The notes: generated by a model not told the origin, from the letters alone. A DNA stretch of 64,000 nucleotides from CADEDH01 sp965216205 (GCA_965216205.1 OZ244139.1:2046001-2110000), one strand, 5' to 3'. Numbered from the stretch's first letter, positions 17,071-26,122 are shown. Translations and numbers: made by a program.

Positions 17071-18657
17071 TCAGTCCGGCGTGGCGAGGGGCCAGGCGAG
17101 GGTGAAGGTGGAGCCGGCGTCGGGCTCGGAGTCGAGGGTGAGCGAGCCGTGCACCTTGTCGACGATGCGGCGCACCGCGGCGAGGCCCAACCCAGACGAG
17201 TCCTTGTCGAGTCCCTTGAACGGCTCGAAGATCAGGTCGTGATAGCAAGGATCGATACCGGCCCCGTCGTCGGCCACCTTGATCGTGACCTCCTCGATTC
17301 CGACCTCGACGATGATCTCCACGCGGCCAGCCGGGCCCGGATGGTGCTTGATCGCGTTGCCGACGAGGTTGCGGATGCAGGTCGACAGCGGCACGTCGGA
17401 CACGGTCACAGCCGTCTCGAGATCGCCGCTGGCCTGAACCTCGATCCCGTCGCGCGGGCCCACGACCTCGATGGCGTTGTCGACGAGCTTCCCGATCTCG
17501 ACGGTGGTGGCATCGCCGCTCTCGCTCGTGGTTCGGGCGTGGTGGAGGGTGTCCTCGATGAGCCGGTTCATCAGCTCCGCCTTGCCCTCGAGGAGGTCGA
17601 GGTACTCCTCGATCGACGGCACGAGCTCCGGTGGGGCGTCCACACGGATGAGGCGCGAGGCCGAGTTGATGGCCCGGAGCGGTGCCCGGAGGTCATGGCT
17701 CAGGATGTAGGAGAAGTCCTCGAGGTACTTGTTGGCGGCCAGAAGCTCGTCGTTGGCGTCGCTCAGCGCCGCTCGGATCCGACGCTCCTCGGTCACGTCG
17801 ATGCTGTGGCCGCGCAGGACCCTGCCCGGTCCGTGCACGTCGAGCCGGACGTTGGCGTTCACCGTGCGATAGGTGCCGAACCGGTCGAGATACCGGTAGT
17901 CGACCTCGACCGACCCACCGGATGCGTCGCCAGACAGCAGAGCATCCTGCTGGTCGAGGAATCGCTCCAGCTTGGCCACATCATCGGGATGGAAGTGGTC
18001 GAAGTGGGGGAACTGGCCCCAGTTGGACGGCTCGAAGCCGTTCACCTCGGCGAAGTTGGGTGAGGTCCACACCGGCTTCAGGTCGGGCGTGCACTCCCAC
18101 AGGGTGACGCCGGTGCCGAGCAGGGTCTGGGTCAACCGATCTCGTGCGAGACGAAGCTGCGACGACGTGGCCGCCCGCTCCGCCACCTCCACCTTCAGGT
18201 CCTGCTCGGCGAGCTTCATCTGCGTCACGTCGTTATGGGTCCCGAGCATCCGGATCGGCTTCCCGTTCGCGTCGCGCAGCGCCAGACCGCGACACCGCAC
18301 CCACACGGTCGACCCATCCGCGTGCCGGTACCGCACCACCTGGTCGTAGGGATGGTCGGGGTCGGCGCAGTGGCGCTCGAAGTTGAGCAGCGCGATGTCC
18401 CGATCGACCGGGTGGATGAGGTCCTGCCAGGCCGATGGTGAGTGGGGCTTGGTCGACGGGTCGACGCCGAAGCACCGCCAGAACGAAGGGCTCATCCACT
18501 CGTCGTCAGGTACCTCGAGGTTCCAGTACCAGAAGCCGTCTGTGCCCGCATCGACCAGGAAGCGGAACAGGTCCGCGTCCTCGGCCAGCCGATCCGACAG
18601 CTCCTGTTGGAGGTAGTGGATCGCTGGTGTCGCCAGTTCGTCGCCCGAGGTTGCCAT
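17071..18657 (-). CDS. PAS-PAS sensor histidine kinase
   Basis: 528 residues from the ATG at 18657. Two PAS domains: about 20-150 (GFWYWNLEVPDDEWMSPSFW ... VVRYRHADGSTVWVRCRG) and about 165-285. The dimerisation helix carries FSYILSHDLRAPLRAI with the phospho-acceptor His, and the ATPase domain has NLVGNAIKHH, DDGAGIDP and SGLGLAAVRRIVDK. No membrane segment, so it is cytosolic. Start and response-regulator stop overlap as TGATG: the pair is translated together. Confidence 0.93.
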   Translation of the reverse strand: MATSGDELATPAIHYLQQELSDRLAEDADLFRFLVDAGTDGFWYWNLEVPDDEWMSPSFWRCFGVDPSTKPHSPSAWQDLIHPVDRDIALLNFERHCADPDHPYDQVVRYRHADGSTVWVRCRGLALRDANGKPIRMLGTHNDVTQMKLAEQDLKVEVAERAATSSQLRLARDRLTQTLLGTGVTLWECTPDLKPVWTSPNFAEVNGFEPSNWGQFPHFDHFHPDDVAKLERFLDQQDALLSGDASGGSVEVDYRYLDRFGTYRTVNANVRLDVHGPGRVLRGHSIDVTEERRIRAALSDANDELLAANKYLEDFSYILSHDLRAPLRAINSASRLIRVDAPPELVPSIEEYLDLLEGKAELMNRLIEDTLHHARTTSESGDATTVEIGKLVDNAIEVVGPRDGIEVQASGDLETAVTVSDVPLSTCIRNLVGNAIKHHPGPAGRVEIIVEVGIEEVTIKVADDGAGIDPCYHDLIFEPFKGLDKDSSGLGLAAVRRIVDKVHGSLTLDSEPDAGSTFTLAWPLATPD

Positions 18658-19100
18658 CAGCTCGGTGAGCCGTTCGGCGGTGGGCCGACCAGCCTGCGGA
18701 GGAAGCCGGCAATGTCGCTGGTCGTCGTGTACTTCTGCTGGAGCTGGCAACCGAAGGCCTCGGCCCGCTGCTCGTCGGCCGGGTTGTCGGAGTTCGAATA
18801 GAACATCACGACCGGCACGTCTCGGAACCGCTCGTCGGACCGGAGGGTCGCGAGGACCTCGAACCCGTCCATACCGGGCATGTTGATGTCGAGGATCACC
18901 ACCGTTGGCAGGTCGCCGTCGTCGGGGTCGAAGTCGTGGAGGTAGCTGAGGAAGTCGGGCCCGTTGTCGAAGACGACGAGCTCGAGGTCGACTCCCGACC
19001 GCTGATGGGCGCGGTGCATCAGATACCCGTCGGTCTCGTCGTCGTCGACCATGACGATCGGACCGGTACTCGCCTGCTGGCGTACGACTGCAGAGGTCAA
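18657..19100 (-). CDS. Rcp1-type single-domain response regulator
   Basis: 147 residues. The receiver has acidic DDDE near the N-terminus, phospho-acceptor Asp in VVILDINMPGMDGFEVL, the Ser switch in VVMFYSNSDNPAD, and Lys in QQKYTT. No output domain, as in phytochrome-linked Rcp1 regulators. Start is inferred as TTG at 19100, overlapping the upstream kinase stop (TTGA) with AAAGGA 7 nt before it; the first ATG would cut into the first receiver strand. It may relay phosphate between the two flanking kinases (inference). Confidence 0.9.
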   Translation of the reverse strand: MTSAVVRQQASTGPIVMVDDDETDGYLMHRAHQRSGVDLELVVFDNGPDFLSYLHDFDPDDGDLPTVVILDINMPGMDGFEVLATLRSDERFRDVPVVMFYSNSDNPADEQRAEAFGCQLQQKYTTTSDIAGFLRRLVGPPPNGSPS

Positions 19101-20284
19101 GAGCTCGTCCTTTCGAGCGTGAAGTGGACCACGAAGGTGCTGTCTGTCTGCTCGGCTGTGATGACCCCGCCGTGGCGCTCGACGGCGCGGGTGCAGATGC
19201 TCAGCCCGAGGCCACGACCGGACTCGGCGGCGGCACCGCGAACGAACGGGCGGAGTGGGTCGGCAGGGCCGGCGCAATCGGGATCGACCGAGTTCGCAAC
19301 GCTGTACACGCACGAGCCGGCTCCATCGGCTGTTGCGATCGTCAGCTCCAGAGGACGGGCTCCGTGCTCGAGCGCGTTCTGGACGAGCTGCCGGAACAGG
19401 GCCGCAACCAGGGGCTCATAACCGTTGATGACCTCCGGCAGCGAGCACCGCACCGTCGCGTCGGCGAGCTCGCGCTCGGCGCCGGTCAGAATCGTGTCGA
19501 CGAGATCTCGCAGCCGGATCGGGCCCAGCTCGATCTCGGGCCCCGCCAGCTCGGCCAGAGCGCGGAATCCGTCGATCATGGCCAACATCGCCTCGCTCTG
19601 CTTGGACAGCATGGCGAGCTGATAGCCGACCTCGTCGTCGGCACTGGCACCGAGATCCTCCGCGAGCGCGTGGAGCAGACCGATCTGGCGTCGACACGGC
19701 TCGCGCAGATCGTGCGCCGCCACGTGGGCGAAGTGGTTCAGATCGGCGTTCATGCGGAGCAGCCGCGCCTGGGTCTCCTCCAGCTCGGCGTTCGAGGCGA
19801 CGAGCTCACGCCGTTGACGCTCGAGCGCAGCCTTGTTCGCCTCGTTCACGGTGTCGTTCAGCCGGGCGAACCCCGATCGCGACGGTCGCTTCGACTGCAG
19901 GCCCACGACCAGCGGTGTCGACCGGTTCGGGCGATGGGGGGCTGCCCCGGAGACCGCAGCTTCCAAGGAGTGCTTCTCTCCCTGCCCGTCGATCAGCTCC
20001 AACGCCACGTTCCGGCCACTCGCGGCGCGGCGTAGCTCGGCGGCCAGTGCGGCGGAGCCTTCGACCGTGAAATCGACCAGCGACCGCCCCGCGATCTCGT
20101 CGGCCGGCGAGCCGCCGTCGAGGAGCTTCCTTGCGGCGGTGTTCGCCACGAGAATCTCCGTCGTCGACGAATCGATGATCAGCGACGCGATCGGGAGCCG
20201 GTCGAACGCCTCACCGACGTCGACCTGTCCGTCGACCTGCCCGTCGACCTGCCCGTCGACAGGGTCAACCGCCGTAGTACTCAC
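19097..20284 (-). CDS. PAS histidine kinase (phytochrome-type DHp)
   Basis: 395 residues from a GTG at 20284. After a VDGQ-repeat N-terminus, a PAS domain spans about 25-120. A coiled coil (RQRRELVASNAELEETQARLLR) leads to FAHVAAHDLREPCRRQ, where the phospho-acceptor His sits in the HDLREP motif typical of kinases that signal to Rcp1-like regulators. The ATPase domain has NALEHGA and SGRGLGLSICTRAVERHGG. It overlaps the MetOD1-like gene by 20 nt and the response regulator by 4 nt. Confidence 0.9.
   Translation of the reverse strand: MSTTAVDPVDGQVDGQVDGQVDVGEAFDRLPIASLIIDSSTTEILVANTAARKLLDGGSPADEIAGRSLVDFTVEGSAALAAELRRAASGRNVALELIDGQGEKHSLEAAVSGAAPHRPNRSTPLVVGLQSKRPSRSGFARLNDTVNEANKAALERQRRELVASNAELEETQARLLRMNADLNHFAHVAAHDLREPCRRQIGLLHALAEDLGASADDEVGYQLAMLSKQSEAMLAMIDGFRALAELAGPEIELGPIRLRDLVDTILTGAERELADATVRCSLPEVINGYEPLVAALFRQLVQNALEHGARPLELTIATADGAGSCVYSVANSVDPDCAGPADPLRPFVRGAAAESGRGLGLSICTRAVERHGGVITAEQTDSTFVVHFTLERTSS
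20219..20260. repeat. 12-bp tandem repeat in kinase N-terminus
   Basis: Three and a half near-perfect copies of a 12-bp unit (GTCGACCTGCCC on the plus strand). In the minus-strand gene they encode repeated VDGQ, a flexible leader that could vary in copy number. Confidence 0.85.
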
Positions 20285-20795
20285 GGCCAGGGCCGTCGCC
20301 GGTCAGATGGACGGTGACCCGACATTCCGCAGCACCGCCTGCGATCGACTCGGCGATCTCCACCCGTGCGTAGCCCAGGTTGTCGGCGGCGATTCGCCCG
20401 AACACGTTCGACGTCATCATGCAGAGCGACATCCGACCCTCGACGTACTGGCCGAAGGGGCATGCGTCGTTGGTCAGCACGATCGAGCCCTGGTCGACGC
20501 TGTCGATCCGAAAGCCCCCGGAGATCCTGGCCTTCAGATCGACGAGCGCCGCCGCGACCTGTTCCAAGGTCAGCGAATCGATGGCCAGCGCTTCGCGGTA
20601 CTCGCCGTTCATCTGGATGCCGATTCGCGAGCCCACCTCGCTGATGAAGCCTGAGGCCTCCTCCAGCCCCACGGTCTCCTCGAGCAACCCGGACAGCTCC
20701 CGGAGCAGTTCGCGGGTGAACTGGTCTCGGTCGCGATCGACCGGCAACGCGGCGAACGACGGAACCTCGACTTCGATCGACTCTGACAACGACAT
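20265..20795 (-). CDS. MetOD1-like signalling protein (cysteine-containing)
   Basis: 176 residues from the ATG at 20795, with GGGAGG 6 nt upstream. N-terminal half is helical (DRDQFTRELLRELSGLLEETVGLEEASGFISEVGSRIG). The C-terminal half has CPFGQYVEGRMSLCMMTSNVFGRIAADNLGYARVEIAESIAGGAAECRV, a three-Cys arrangement resembling methanogen output domain 1, found as an output or sensor partner in two-component systems. The match is from memory and approximate. It leads the four-gene cassette and probably senses redox or a metal (inference). Confidence 0.65.
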   Translation of the reverse strand: MSLSESIEVEVPSFAALPVDRDRDQFTRELLRELSGLLEETVGLEEASGFISEVGSRIGIQMNGEYREALAIDSLTLEQVAAALVDLKARISGGFRIDSVDQGSIVLTNDACPFGQYVEGRMSLCMMTSNVFGRIAADNLGYARVEIAESIAGGAAECRVTVHLTGDGPGREYYGG

Positions 20796-20930
20796 CGGCT
20801 GCCTCCCTGCTCTCCTGGATCCCCTGAGGTCCAACAGGCCCAGCCGTGAGCCGGTCTCGTTGGGCCATTGGAACCGCTTCCGTCACCCTCTATCGGATCG
20901 TGATGCCCGATCCTGAGGCGATCGGCCGGT

Positions 20931-21230
20931 TCAGCTCGGCATGAACCCTTCGAAGATGGCGACGTTGCTGGTGGCTGCACCGTGACGCATCCCAGCTACC
21001 GTCTGGTAGTCGTCGGAGTGGTACCAGGCAGTCGCCGCTTCGAGGCTCTCGAACTCGAGGATGACCGTGGTGTCGCCGTGCCAGGCGCCCTCGACCGTCT
21101 CGGCCGGTGGGCCAGCGACGACCGCGGTGCCGCCTGCGGCGACGACGGTGGGAACCGCTGCCGCTGCGTAGGCCTCGAGCGCCTGGTGATCGTCGATCTG
21201 CTCGGTGAAGATGATGTAACCCTTCGCCAT
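20931..21230 (-). CDS. DUF1330 family protein
   Basis: 99 residues from an ATG at 21230 with AAGGAGAG upstream. The protein reads MAKGYIIFTEQIDDHQALEAY and later FESLEAATAWYHSDDYQ, a small dimeric alpha-beta barrel of the DUF1330 group. Function unknown; many members are co-regulated with TetR regulators, and a TetR gene lies directly upstream in the same orientation, 77 bp away. Confidence 0.88.
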   Translation of the reverse strand: MAKGYIIFTEQIDDHQALEAYAAAAVPTVVAAGGTAVVAGPPAETVEGAWHGDTTVILEFESLEAATAWYHSDDYQTVAGMRHGAATSNVAIFEGFMPS

Positions 21231-21307
21231 CTGCCTGCTCTCCTTCTTTCCTGATTCTGGTTGTGGTTGTGGTTGGTGGATGTGGTCGTGACGTGGGCGA
21301 CGGTGGA

Positions 21308-21943
21308 TCACCGGCGGAGGACCACCGCGATGTCGGCCCGCAGCCGATGCTCGAAGATCGTGCGCGGATCGACCCAGTCGAGGTGATGATTCACCTCGAG
21401 CGCCACGACGCCGTGGAAGCCGGCCCAGAAGGCGAGAAAGCCGTCCAGTTCGTCGCCTGGCTGCCCGAGTGCTGCGAGGTCGATGTTTCGAGCCTCGGCG
21501 TAGACCGCAGCGATGGGGCGCAGCGCCCCCTCCTGGGCATGGACCGTCGGACCGTCGGGCGGTGCCTGGTAGCCGGCTATCTGATCGAAGAACACGAGGT
21601 TGAACTGCTGTCGATGATCGACCGCCCACGTCCGGTACGCCCTTGGACCGGCTGCGAGCCGGACCTCGAGTGGTCTTCCGTTTGTCGCCTCGACGGACTC
21701 GCCGACTGCCGCTCCGAGGTCATCGAAGCTCTGGACGATCAAGGAGGTGAAGATGTCACCGAGGCTGGCGAAGTAGGTGTAGAGCGAGGGGGCGCTCATC
21801 CCCACCGCGCGAGCGATGGCCCGAAGGCTCACCGAGCTCGGACCGCCGCGTTCCAGTTGTGAACGGGCCTCGACGAGGACGTCGTCGATGAGCTGCTGCC
21901 GTTGCCGTTGCCGCCGGGATCTCCCCTCCATCGAAGCCAGCAT
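21308..21943 (-). CDS. TetR family transcriptional regulator
   Basis: About 211 residues. The N-terminal helix-turn-helix reads SSVSLRAIARAVGMSAPSLYTYF, and the C-terminal part (FWAGFHGVVALEVN) has the WHG-type ligand domain. An operator palindrome lies 21 bp upstream of its start, so it likely represses itself and the downstream DUF1330 gene, and possibly the divergent lipoprotein. Ligand unknown. Confidence 0.93.
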   Translation of the reverse strand: MLASMEGRSRRQRQRQQLIDDVLVEARSQLERGGPSSVSLRAIARAVGMSAPSLYTYFASLGDIFTSLIVQSFDDLGAAVGESVEATNGRPLEVRLAAGPRAYRTWAVDHRQQFNLVFFDQIAGYQAPPDGPTVHAQEGALRPIAAVYAEARNIDLAALGQPGDELDGFLAFWAGFHGVVALEVNHHLDWVDPRTIFEHRLRADIAVVLRR

Positions 21944-21964
21944 AGCTGAACGGCGATAGAATTT

Positions 21965-21977
21965 CTAACAGTGTTAG
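21965..21977. promoter_or_regulatory. TetR operator palindrome
   Basis: CTAACAGTGTTAG: 6-bp arms around one central base, lying in the divergent gap between the TetR gene and the lipoprotein gene. Sequence and size fit TetR-type operators. Confidence 0.75.
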
Positions 21978-22071
21978 GTGTTCTGGTGGGGGCGACGATC
22001 GGGCGATGATCGAGGCAGGTGAACCTGCCGAGGCTGGACTTTTTGGCCGCACTGGAGGGTTGGATCGGTCC

Positions 22072-22971
22072 GTGAGGCTCCATCACCGCGTCCCCCAGCT
22101 CGCCTCGGCCGCTCTTGCAGCGGCCCTCCTGCTCGCCGCGTGCGGGGGTGACGACGGCGACGACACGTCGGCTACGACTGGCACCGCGACGGACGCCGAT
22201 GACGCGTCCAGTGGTGACGAGACGACCGACGGAGAGGACGGTGCTGCGGCCTCCGGCGACGACCGGTCGGCGGCAGACGCCAGCGATGCTGATGCCGATG
22301 GTGACGCTGACGCCGAAGGCGCTGAGACCGACGGCGCTTCCAGCGACAGCGACAGCGACGGCACCGACGGCGACGCTGATGCCACAGCGTCCGACGGCAC
22401 GGTCGACGGCGAGCTGCAGGCGGTGTTCGCCGACTACCGCCAGGCGCTTCTCGATCGGGATGGTGAGGCAGCGGCGTTGCTCGTCTCGCCCAACACCATC
22501 GCCTGGTACGACACACTGCTCCAGCTCGGCCTCGAAGCCGACGCCGAGGTGCTCGAGAACGAGGCCCCCCTCGCCGACGCGATCTCGGTGGTGCCGCTGC
22601 GAGCCGAGTTCGGCGAGGAGCTCACGACGTTGGCCGACGGTCGTGCGCTGTTCGTGGAGGGCGTGGAGTTGGGCCTGACCGGCGACGACCTGACGAGCGT
22701 GGAGATCCAGAGCTTCACCGACGCCGGCGACGGGACAGCGACAGGGGTGGTGCAGGGCAAGCCGTTGTTCTCGTTCAGCCAGGGCGGCGATGGCGCGTGG
22801 ACGCTCGATCTGGAGGCCACGACGACCGCCATCTTCTCCCAGTTGCCCGAGGAGGACTTCGTCGCCGGCCTCACCGGAGGACAGGGCGCCACCCGGCGGG
22901 ACCTGTTCGTGATCGTCGCCCGCGACGTGTACGCCACGACCTGGGAGGAGCTCAGTCAGCCGATCGGCTGA
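22072..22971 (+). CDS. Acidic lipoprotein with unknown C-terminal domain
   Basis: About 299 residues from a GTG at 22072. A signal peptide ends in the lipobox LLAAC, so the Cys is lipid-modified and the protein sits outside the membrane. A 90-residue low-complexity linker of Asp, Ala, Ser, Thr and Gly follows, then a folded region (LQAVFADYRQALLDRDGEAAALLVSPNTIAWYD) that resembles the SnoaL/NTF2-like shape, though I cannot assign it firmly. Convergent with nothing; downstream is the dehydrogenase gene. Confidence 0.75.
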   Translation: MRLHHRVPQLASAALAAALLLAACGGDDGDDTSATTGTATDADDASSGDETTDGEDGAAASGDDRSAADASDADADGDADAEGAETDGASSDSDSDGTDGDADATASDGTVDGELQAVFADYRQALLDRDGEAAALLVSPNTIAWYDTLLQLGLEADAEVLENEAPLADAISVVPLRAEFGEELTTLADGRALFVEGVELGLTGDDLTSVEIQSFTDAGDGTATGVVQGKPLFSFSQGGDGAWTLDLEATTTAIFSQLPEEDFVAGLTGGQGATRRDLFVIVARDVYATTWEELSQPIG

Positions 22972-23026
22972 AGCCGGCGGACGGCGTCGAACCACCCGAT
23001 CTGGTTCCACGGCCCGGCCGCCAGGG

Positions 23027-23032
23027 TACAAC
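23027..23032 (+). promoter_or_regulatory. Leaderless -10 box of the Glu/Leu dehydrogenase gene
   Basis: TACAAC ends 6 nt before the ATG at 23039. Confidence 0.45.
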
Positions 23033-23038
23033 GACACG

Positions 23039-24265
23039 ATGCGAGAGAACCCGAGTTCCCCCCGACAGCCCCGCCCCGCGGAAGGATCCATGTTCGAGCT
23101 GGCCCGCCGGCAGGTCGAGCGAGCAGCCGACCACCTCCAGCTGGACGACGCCACCCGGCGTCGGTTCGAGGCACCGGCTCGGGTGGTGGAGGTGACCGTG
23201 CCCGACCCCCGGCCCGGTGGCGACGTGATCACCGCGCTGCGCGTCCAGCACTCGACCGACCGTGGACCGGCAAAAGGCGGTGTCCGCATGGCGGACTCCG
23301 TCGACCGGAACGAGGTCGAGGCTCTCGCGCTGCTCATGACCTTGAAGACGGCGACAGCATCGCTGCCGCTCGGTGGCGGCAAGGCCGGCATCATCGCCGA
23401 CCCCGGCTCCTTCGGAGACGACCAGCGAGCAACACTCCTCGCCGACCTGGCCCGGGCCTGGGCGCCGGTGATCGGACCCGGCCTCGACGTGCTCGGCCCC
23501 GACGTCGGCACCGGTCCGGCCGAGATGGCGGCGCTCCACCGGGCCTGGCAGGACGCCACCGGAGCAGACGGCAGTCCCGCCACGGGCAAGCCGGTCGATG
23601 ATGGAGGACTCGAGCTCCGGACCGGCGCAACCGCCCGCGGACTGGAGATCGTGCTCGACGCCCTGCTCGATCAGCTCGACCTCGGCGACACGATCAGGTT
23701 CGCGATCCATGGCTTCGGCTCGGTCGGGCGGGGGCTCGCCGAACGCCTGGTGGGCCGTGGTCACCAACTCGTGGCGATCGGTGACAGCGGGGGCGCCGCC
23801 ATCGACCTCGAAGGACTCGATCTCGACCAGATCGGCAAGCGGAAGGACGGCGAGGGCTCGGTCTCCGACGGTGAGCACACCTCCGGCGATGTGCTCACCG
23901 TCGACTGTGACCTGCTCGTCCCCGCCGCGCTCCAGGGGGCCATCGACAGTCAGGTCGCTCCCGAGGTGCAGGCATCGGTCGTCCTCGAGGGGGCCAACGG
24001 GCCGTGCACCGCCGAGGGCGCCGACATCCTGGTGTCGCGCGGTGTGATGGTCGTGCCCGACATCCTGGCCAACAGCGGTGGTGTCGCTGCGTCGTATGAG
24101 GAGATGACCCCTCCGGGCGAACGGGAAGCCAACGACCAGATCGCGGATCGTCTCGACGATCGGCTGAGCAAGGCGGCGACGGAGGTGTGGTCCATGGCCG
24201 AGCGGGAGTCGCTCGACCTCCGCACCGCCGCCACCGTCCTGGCGATGCAGCGGGTCATCGGCTGA
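23039..24265 (+). CDS. Glu/Leu/Phe/Val family dehydrogenase
   Basis: 408 residues. Oxidative deamination of an amino acid with NAD(P). The substrate-binding GPAKGGVRM and catalytic LPLGGGKAGI lysine motifs are present, followed by GPDVGTGPAEM and the Rossmann loop IHGFGSVGRGLAE. VVPDILANSGGVAASYEE is the standard end of the cofactor domain. Length fits the hexameric glutamate dehydrogenase class, but the amino acid used cannot be set by sequence alone. Confidence 0.92.
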   Translation: MRENPSSPRQPRPAEGSMFELARRQVERAADHLQLDDATRRRFEAPARVVEVTVPDPRPGGDVITALRVQHSTDRGPAKGGVRMADSVDRNEVEALALLMTLKTATASLPLGGGKAGIIADPGSFGDDQRATLLADLARAWAPVIGPGLDVLGPDVGTGPAEMAALHRAWQDATGADGSPATGKPVDDGGLELRTGATARGLEIVLDALLDQLDLGDTIRFAIHGFGSVGRGLAERLVGRGHQLVAIGDSGGAAIDLEGLDLDQIGKRKDGEGSVSDGEHTSGDVLTVDCDLLVPAALQGAIDSQVAPEVQASVVLEGANGPCTAEGADILVSRGVMVVPDILANSGGVAASYEEMTPPGEREANDQIADRLDDRLSKAATEVWSMAERESLDLRTAATVLAMQRVIG

Positions 24266-24269
24266 GCGC

Positions 24270-25136
24270 TCAGGAGTTCTCGCAGCCGACGCCGTCGTTG
24301 TCGTGGTCGAGACCGTAGACGTCTGAGCCGATCACCTGGACGGGGCCGGCCACGTACTCGGGGCCGTCGCCACTCCCACCTGCGCAGTCGACATCGGAGG
24401 CGATAGGCACGCAACCGCTGTAGTTGGGGTCACAGACCGGGGCGGGGGCGGGCGTCGTGACGGTCGTTGGTTCGGTCGGGGGTGGGGTGGTGGGCGGCTC
24501 GGTTGCCACCGTGGTCGTCGCCGTGGTGGTCGTGGTCGTCGCTTCGCTCGACGGTGCTGCCGTCGACTCGGCCGCCGACGGGGCGCTCGTCGGCGGGGGA
24601 GGCGGGGGAGAGGTGGCGGCGGTCGTGCTCGCCGTCGGCAGGGCCGGAGCGACTGGTTCGACCTCGGGCGAGCGGGGATCGTCGCTGATCCTGCTCGACG
24701 GCGTCGGGTCCGGCTCGGTGCTGCTGGCCGCAGTTGACGTCGTTGCCGCGGACGTCGTGGGCGATGTGCCCGGCGATGCCGCCAACGGCTCGACGCTGAT
24801 CTCGTCGCCACCGCTGATGAGAGCGACGGCGACGGCGGCGGTCACGACGAACAGGACGAGCGCGCCGGCGGGAACGAGAAGGCGAACCACCGGGCCCCAG
24901 CTCCGCTGCTCGCGGGTCGGCGGCGTCCAGTACGTGTGCGTCGAGTCGCTCAGCAGGGTCGGTGTCGCCGGCGTGGACGGCGCCATTCCGGCAGGTCTGG
25001 TCAGTGGCGATGGGTCGGGTGGGAGGACGTGGTCGGTCCAGCGGTGACCGTCCCACCATCGTCGGCGGCCGCTGCCGTCATGATCCTCGTACCATCCGGG
25101 CGGGATTTCGCGCGCCACAGGCCTACCCCCTGCCAT
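24270..25136 (-). CDS. DUF2510 - membrane helix - Excalibur surface protein
   Basis: 288 residues. N-terminal DUF2510 motif PPGWYEDHDGSGRRRWWDGHRW; one membrane helix (VPAGALVLFVVTAAVAVALI); a long Thr/Pro/Ser-rich extracellular stalk; and a C-terminal Excalibur calcium-binding motif, YGLDHDNDGVGCEN. Such proteins sit on the actinobacterial surface. Its 3' end is 4 bp from the convergent dehydrogenase gene. A GTG at 25118 is an alternative start. Confidence 0.85.
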   Translation of the reverse strand: MAGGRPVAREIPPGWYEDHDGSGRRRWWDGHRWTDHVLPPDPSPLTRPAGMAPSTPATPTLLSDSTHTYWTPPTREQRSWGPVVRLLVPAGALVLFVVTAAVAVALISGGDEISVEPLAASPGTSPTTSAATTSTAASSTEPDPTPSSRISDDPRSPEVEPVAPALPTASTTAATSPPPPPPTSAPSAAESTAAPSSEATTTTTTATTTVATEPPTTPPPTEPTTVTTPAPAPVCDPNYSGCVPIASDVDCAGGSGDGPEYVAGPVQVIGSDVYGLDHDNDGVGCENS

Positions 25137-25219
25137 CGCTTCGGTCGAGACCGTAGCCGCGCCGAAATCGGCGCCACATGGGCTGGCTCACTCGGCGGCT
25201 GTGGGCGATTCCACTCGAT

Positions 25220-26044
25220 TCAGCCAGCTGCGACAGCGGGAGGCCCCGGCCACGCCGCCTTCGGCTCGAGGACGCGCTCGAGCGGCCCCAGCGTGGTCGC
25301 CCCGATCGGTGATCGGGCGATGAACCACTCGGTGCCGAAGCGGGTCCGCCAACCATCGATGCCTCGACGGGGCCGGTTCGAGCTCTTCGGGGGAGCTTGC
25401 GATCGGTGGCGCTTGACCGCCTCCATCTTGGTTCGGAACCACTCCTCACCCTGCACGAAGTGGGTGAGGTCCGCCTCGCTCGACGCGAAGGTCGGGTCGA
25501 GCTCGCCGTCGCTGTCGGGCAGGCTCGCCAGGTACTCGCGGTTGTACGTTGCGTCGAGGAGCCAGGGCGACGACAGGCGCTCGGCCAGCGCGTGGGCCAC
25601 GGCGTGGACCTGGAGGTGGTCCGGGTGCCCATACGTGCCGTTGGCGTCGTAGCCGATCACGGCTATCGGACGCTCGCCGCCGACGAGGTCGGCGAGCTGC
25701 CTGGCGACCACATCGACATCGGCGTTGCAGAACGCAGCAGGATCGTCGTTGGTCGGTCGACCGGCCATGCCGGAATCGGCGTAGCCGAGGAACTCGACCC
25801 TCGCCACCCCGAGCTCGTTGCAGGCCGCCACCGCCTCCTGGCTCCGGCGGTCGCCGAGCGTGGCCGTCCCGCGTTCGTCGCGGGCCTCGCCCGCCTCGCC
25901 CCTGGTGGCGTAGACCACGACGGAGCGGACGCCGCGGGCGGTCGCCTTGGCCAGGAGCTGACCGGTCAGCATCGCCTCGTCGTCGGGATGGGCATGCAGG
26001 CTGACGATCGTCGGCCGCTGGTCGTCGTCCGATGAGGTCTCCAC
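25220..26044 (-). CDS. PIG-L (LmbE) family deacetylase, MshB/Mca-like
   Basis: 274 residues from a GTG at 26044. Zinc motif HAHPDDE and the second metal-ligand stretch YGHPDHLQVH are intact; the central block VEFLGYADSGMAGRP matches mycothiol-related deacetylases. The enzyme removes N-acetyl from a glucosamine-linked substrate, or cleaves mycothiol conjugates. TAGCCT ends 7 nt before the start, so a leaderless message is likely. Confidence 0.88.
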   Translation of the reverse strand: METSSDDDQRPTIVSLHAHPDDEAMLTGQLLAKATARGVRSVVVYATRGEAGEARDERGTATLGDRRSQEAVAACNELGVARVEFLGYADSGMAGRPTNDDPAAFCNADVDVVARQLADLVGGERPIAVIGYDANGTYGHPDHLQVHAVAHALAERLSSPWLLDATYNREYLASLPDSDGELDPTFASSEADLTHFVQGEEWFRTKMEAVKRHRSQAPPKSSNRPRRGIDGWRTRFGTEWFIARSPIGATTLGPLERVLEPKAAWPGPPAVAAG

Positions 26045-26051
26045 GTCGTGG

Positions 26052-26057
26052 AGGCTA
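26052..26057 (-). promoter_or_regulatory. Leaderless -10 box of the PIG-L gene
   Basis: TAGCCT on the minus strand, 7 nt before the GTG at 26044. Confidence 0.5.
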
Positions 26058-26070
26058 GTCCGAACGATAC

Positions 26071-26107
26071 TCTACAAGAACGGAGCGAAACTCTTGAACA
26101 TTGTAGA
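26071..26107. promoter_or_regulatory. Candidate operator of the box operon
   Basis: TCTACAA (26071-26077) and TTGTAGA (26101-26107) form an inverted repeat with a 23-nt spacer that brackets the -35 box of the box promoter. PaaX, encoded in this operon, is the natural candidate ligand (inference). Confidence 0.45.
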
Positions 26108-26122
26108 CTGTTGGAGTAGTGT
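26094..26122 (+). promoter_or_regulatory. Sigma-70-type promoter of the box operon
   Basis: TTGAAC at 26094-26099 and TAGTGT at 26117-26122, spacer 17 nt. The predicted start is near 26129, giving a short 5' UTR with GAGGGG as ribosome site before the ATG at 26162. Confidence 0.65.
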
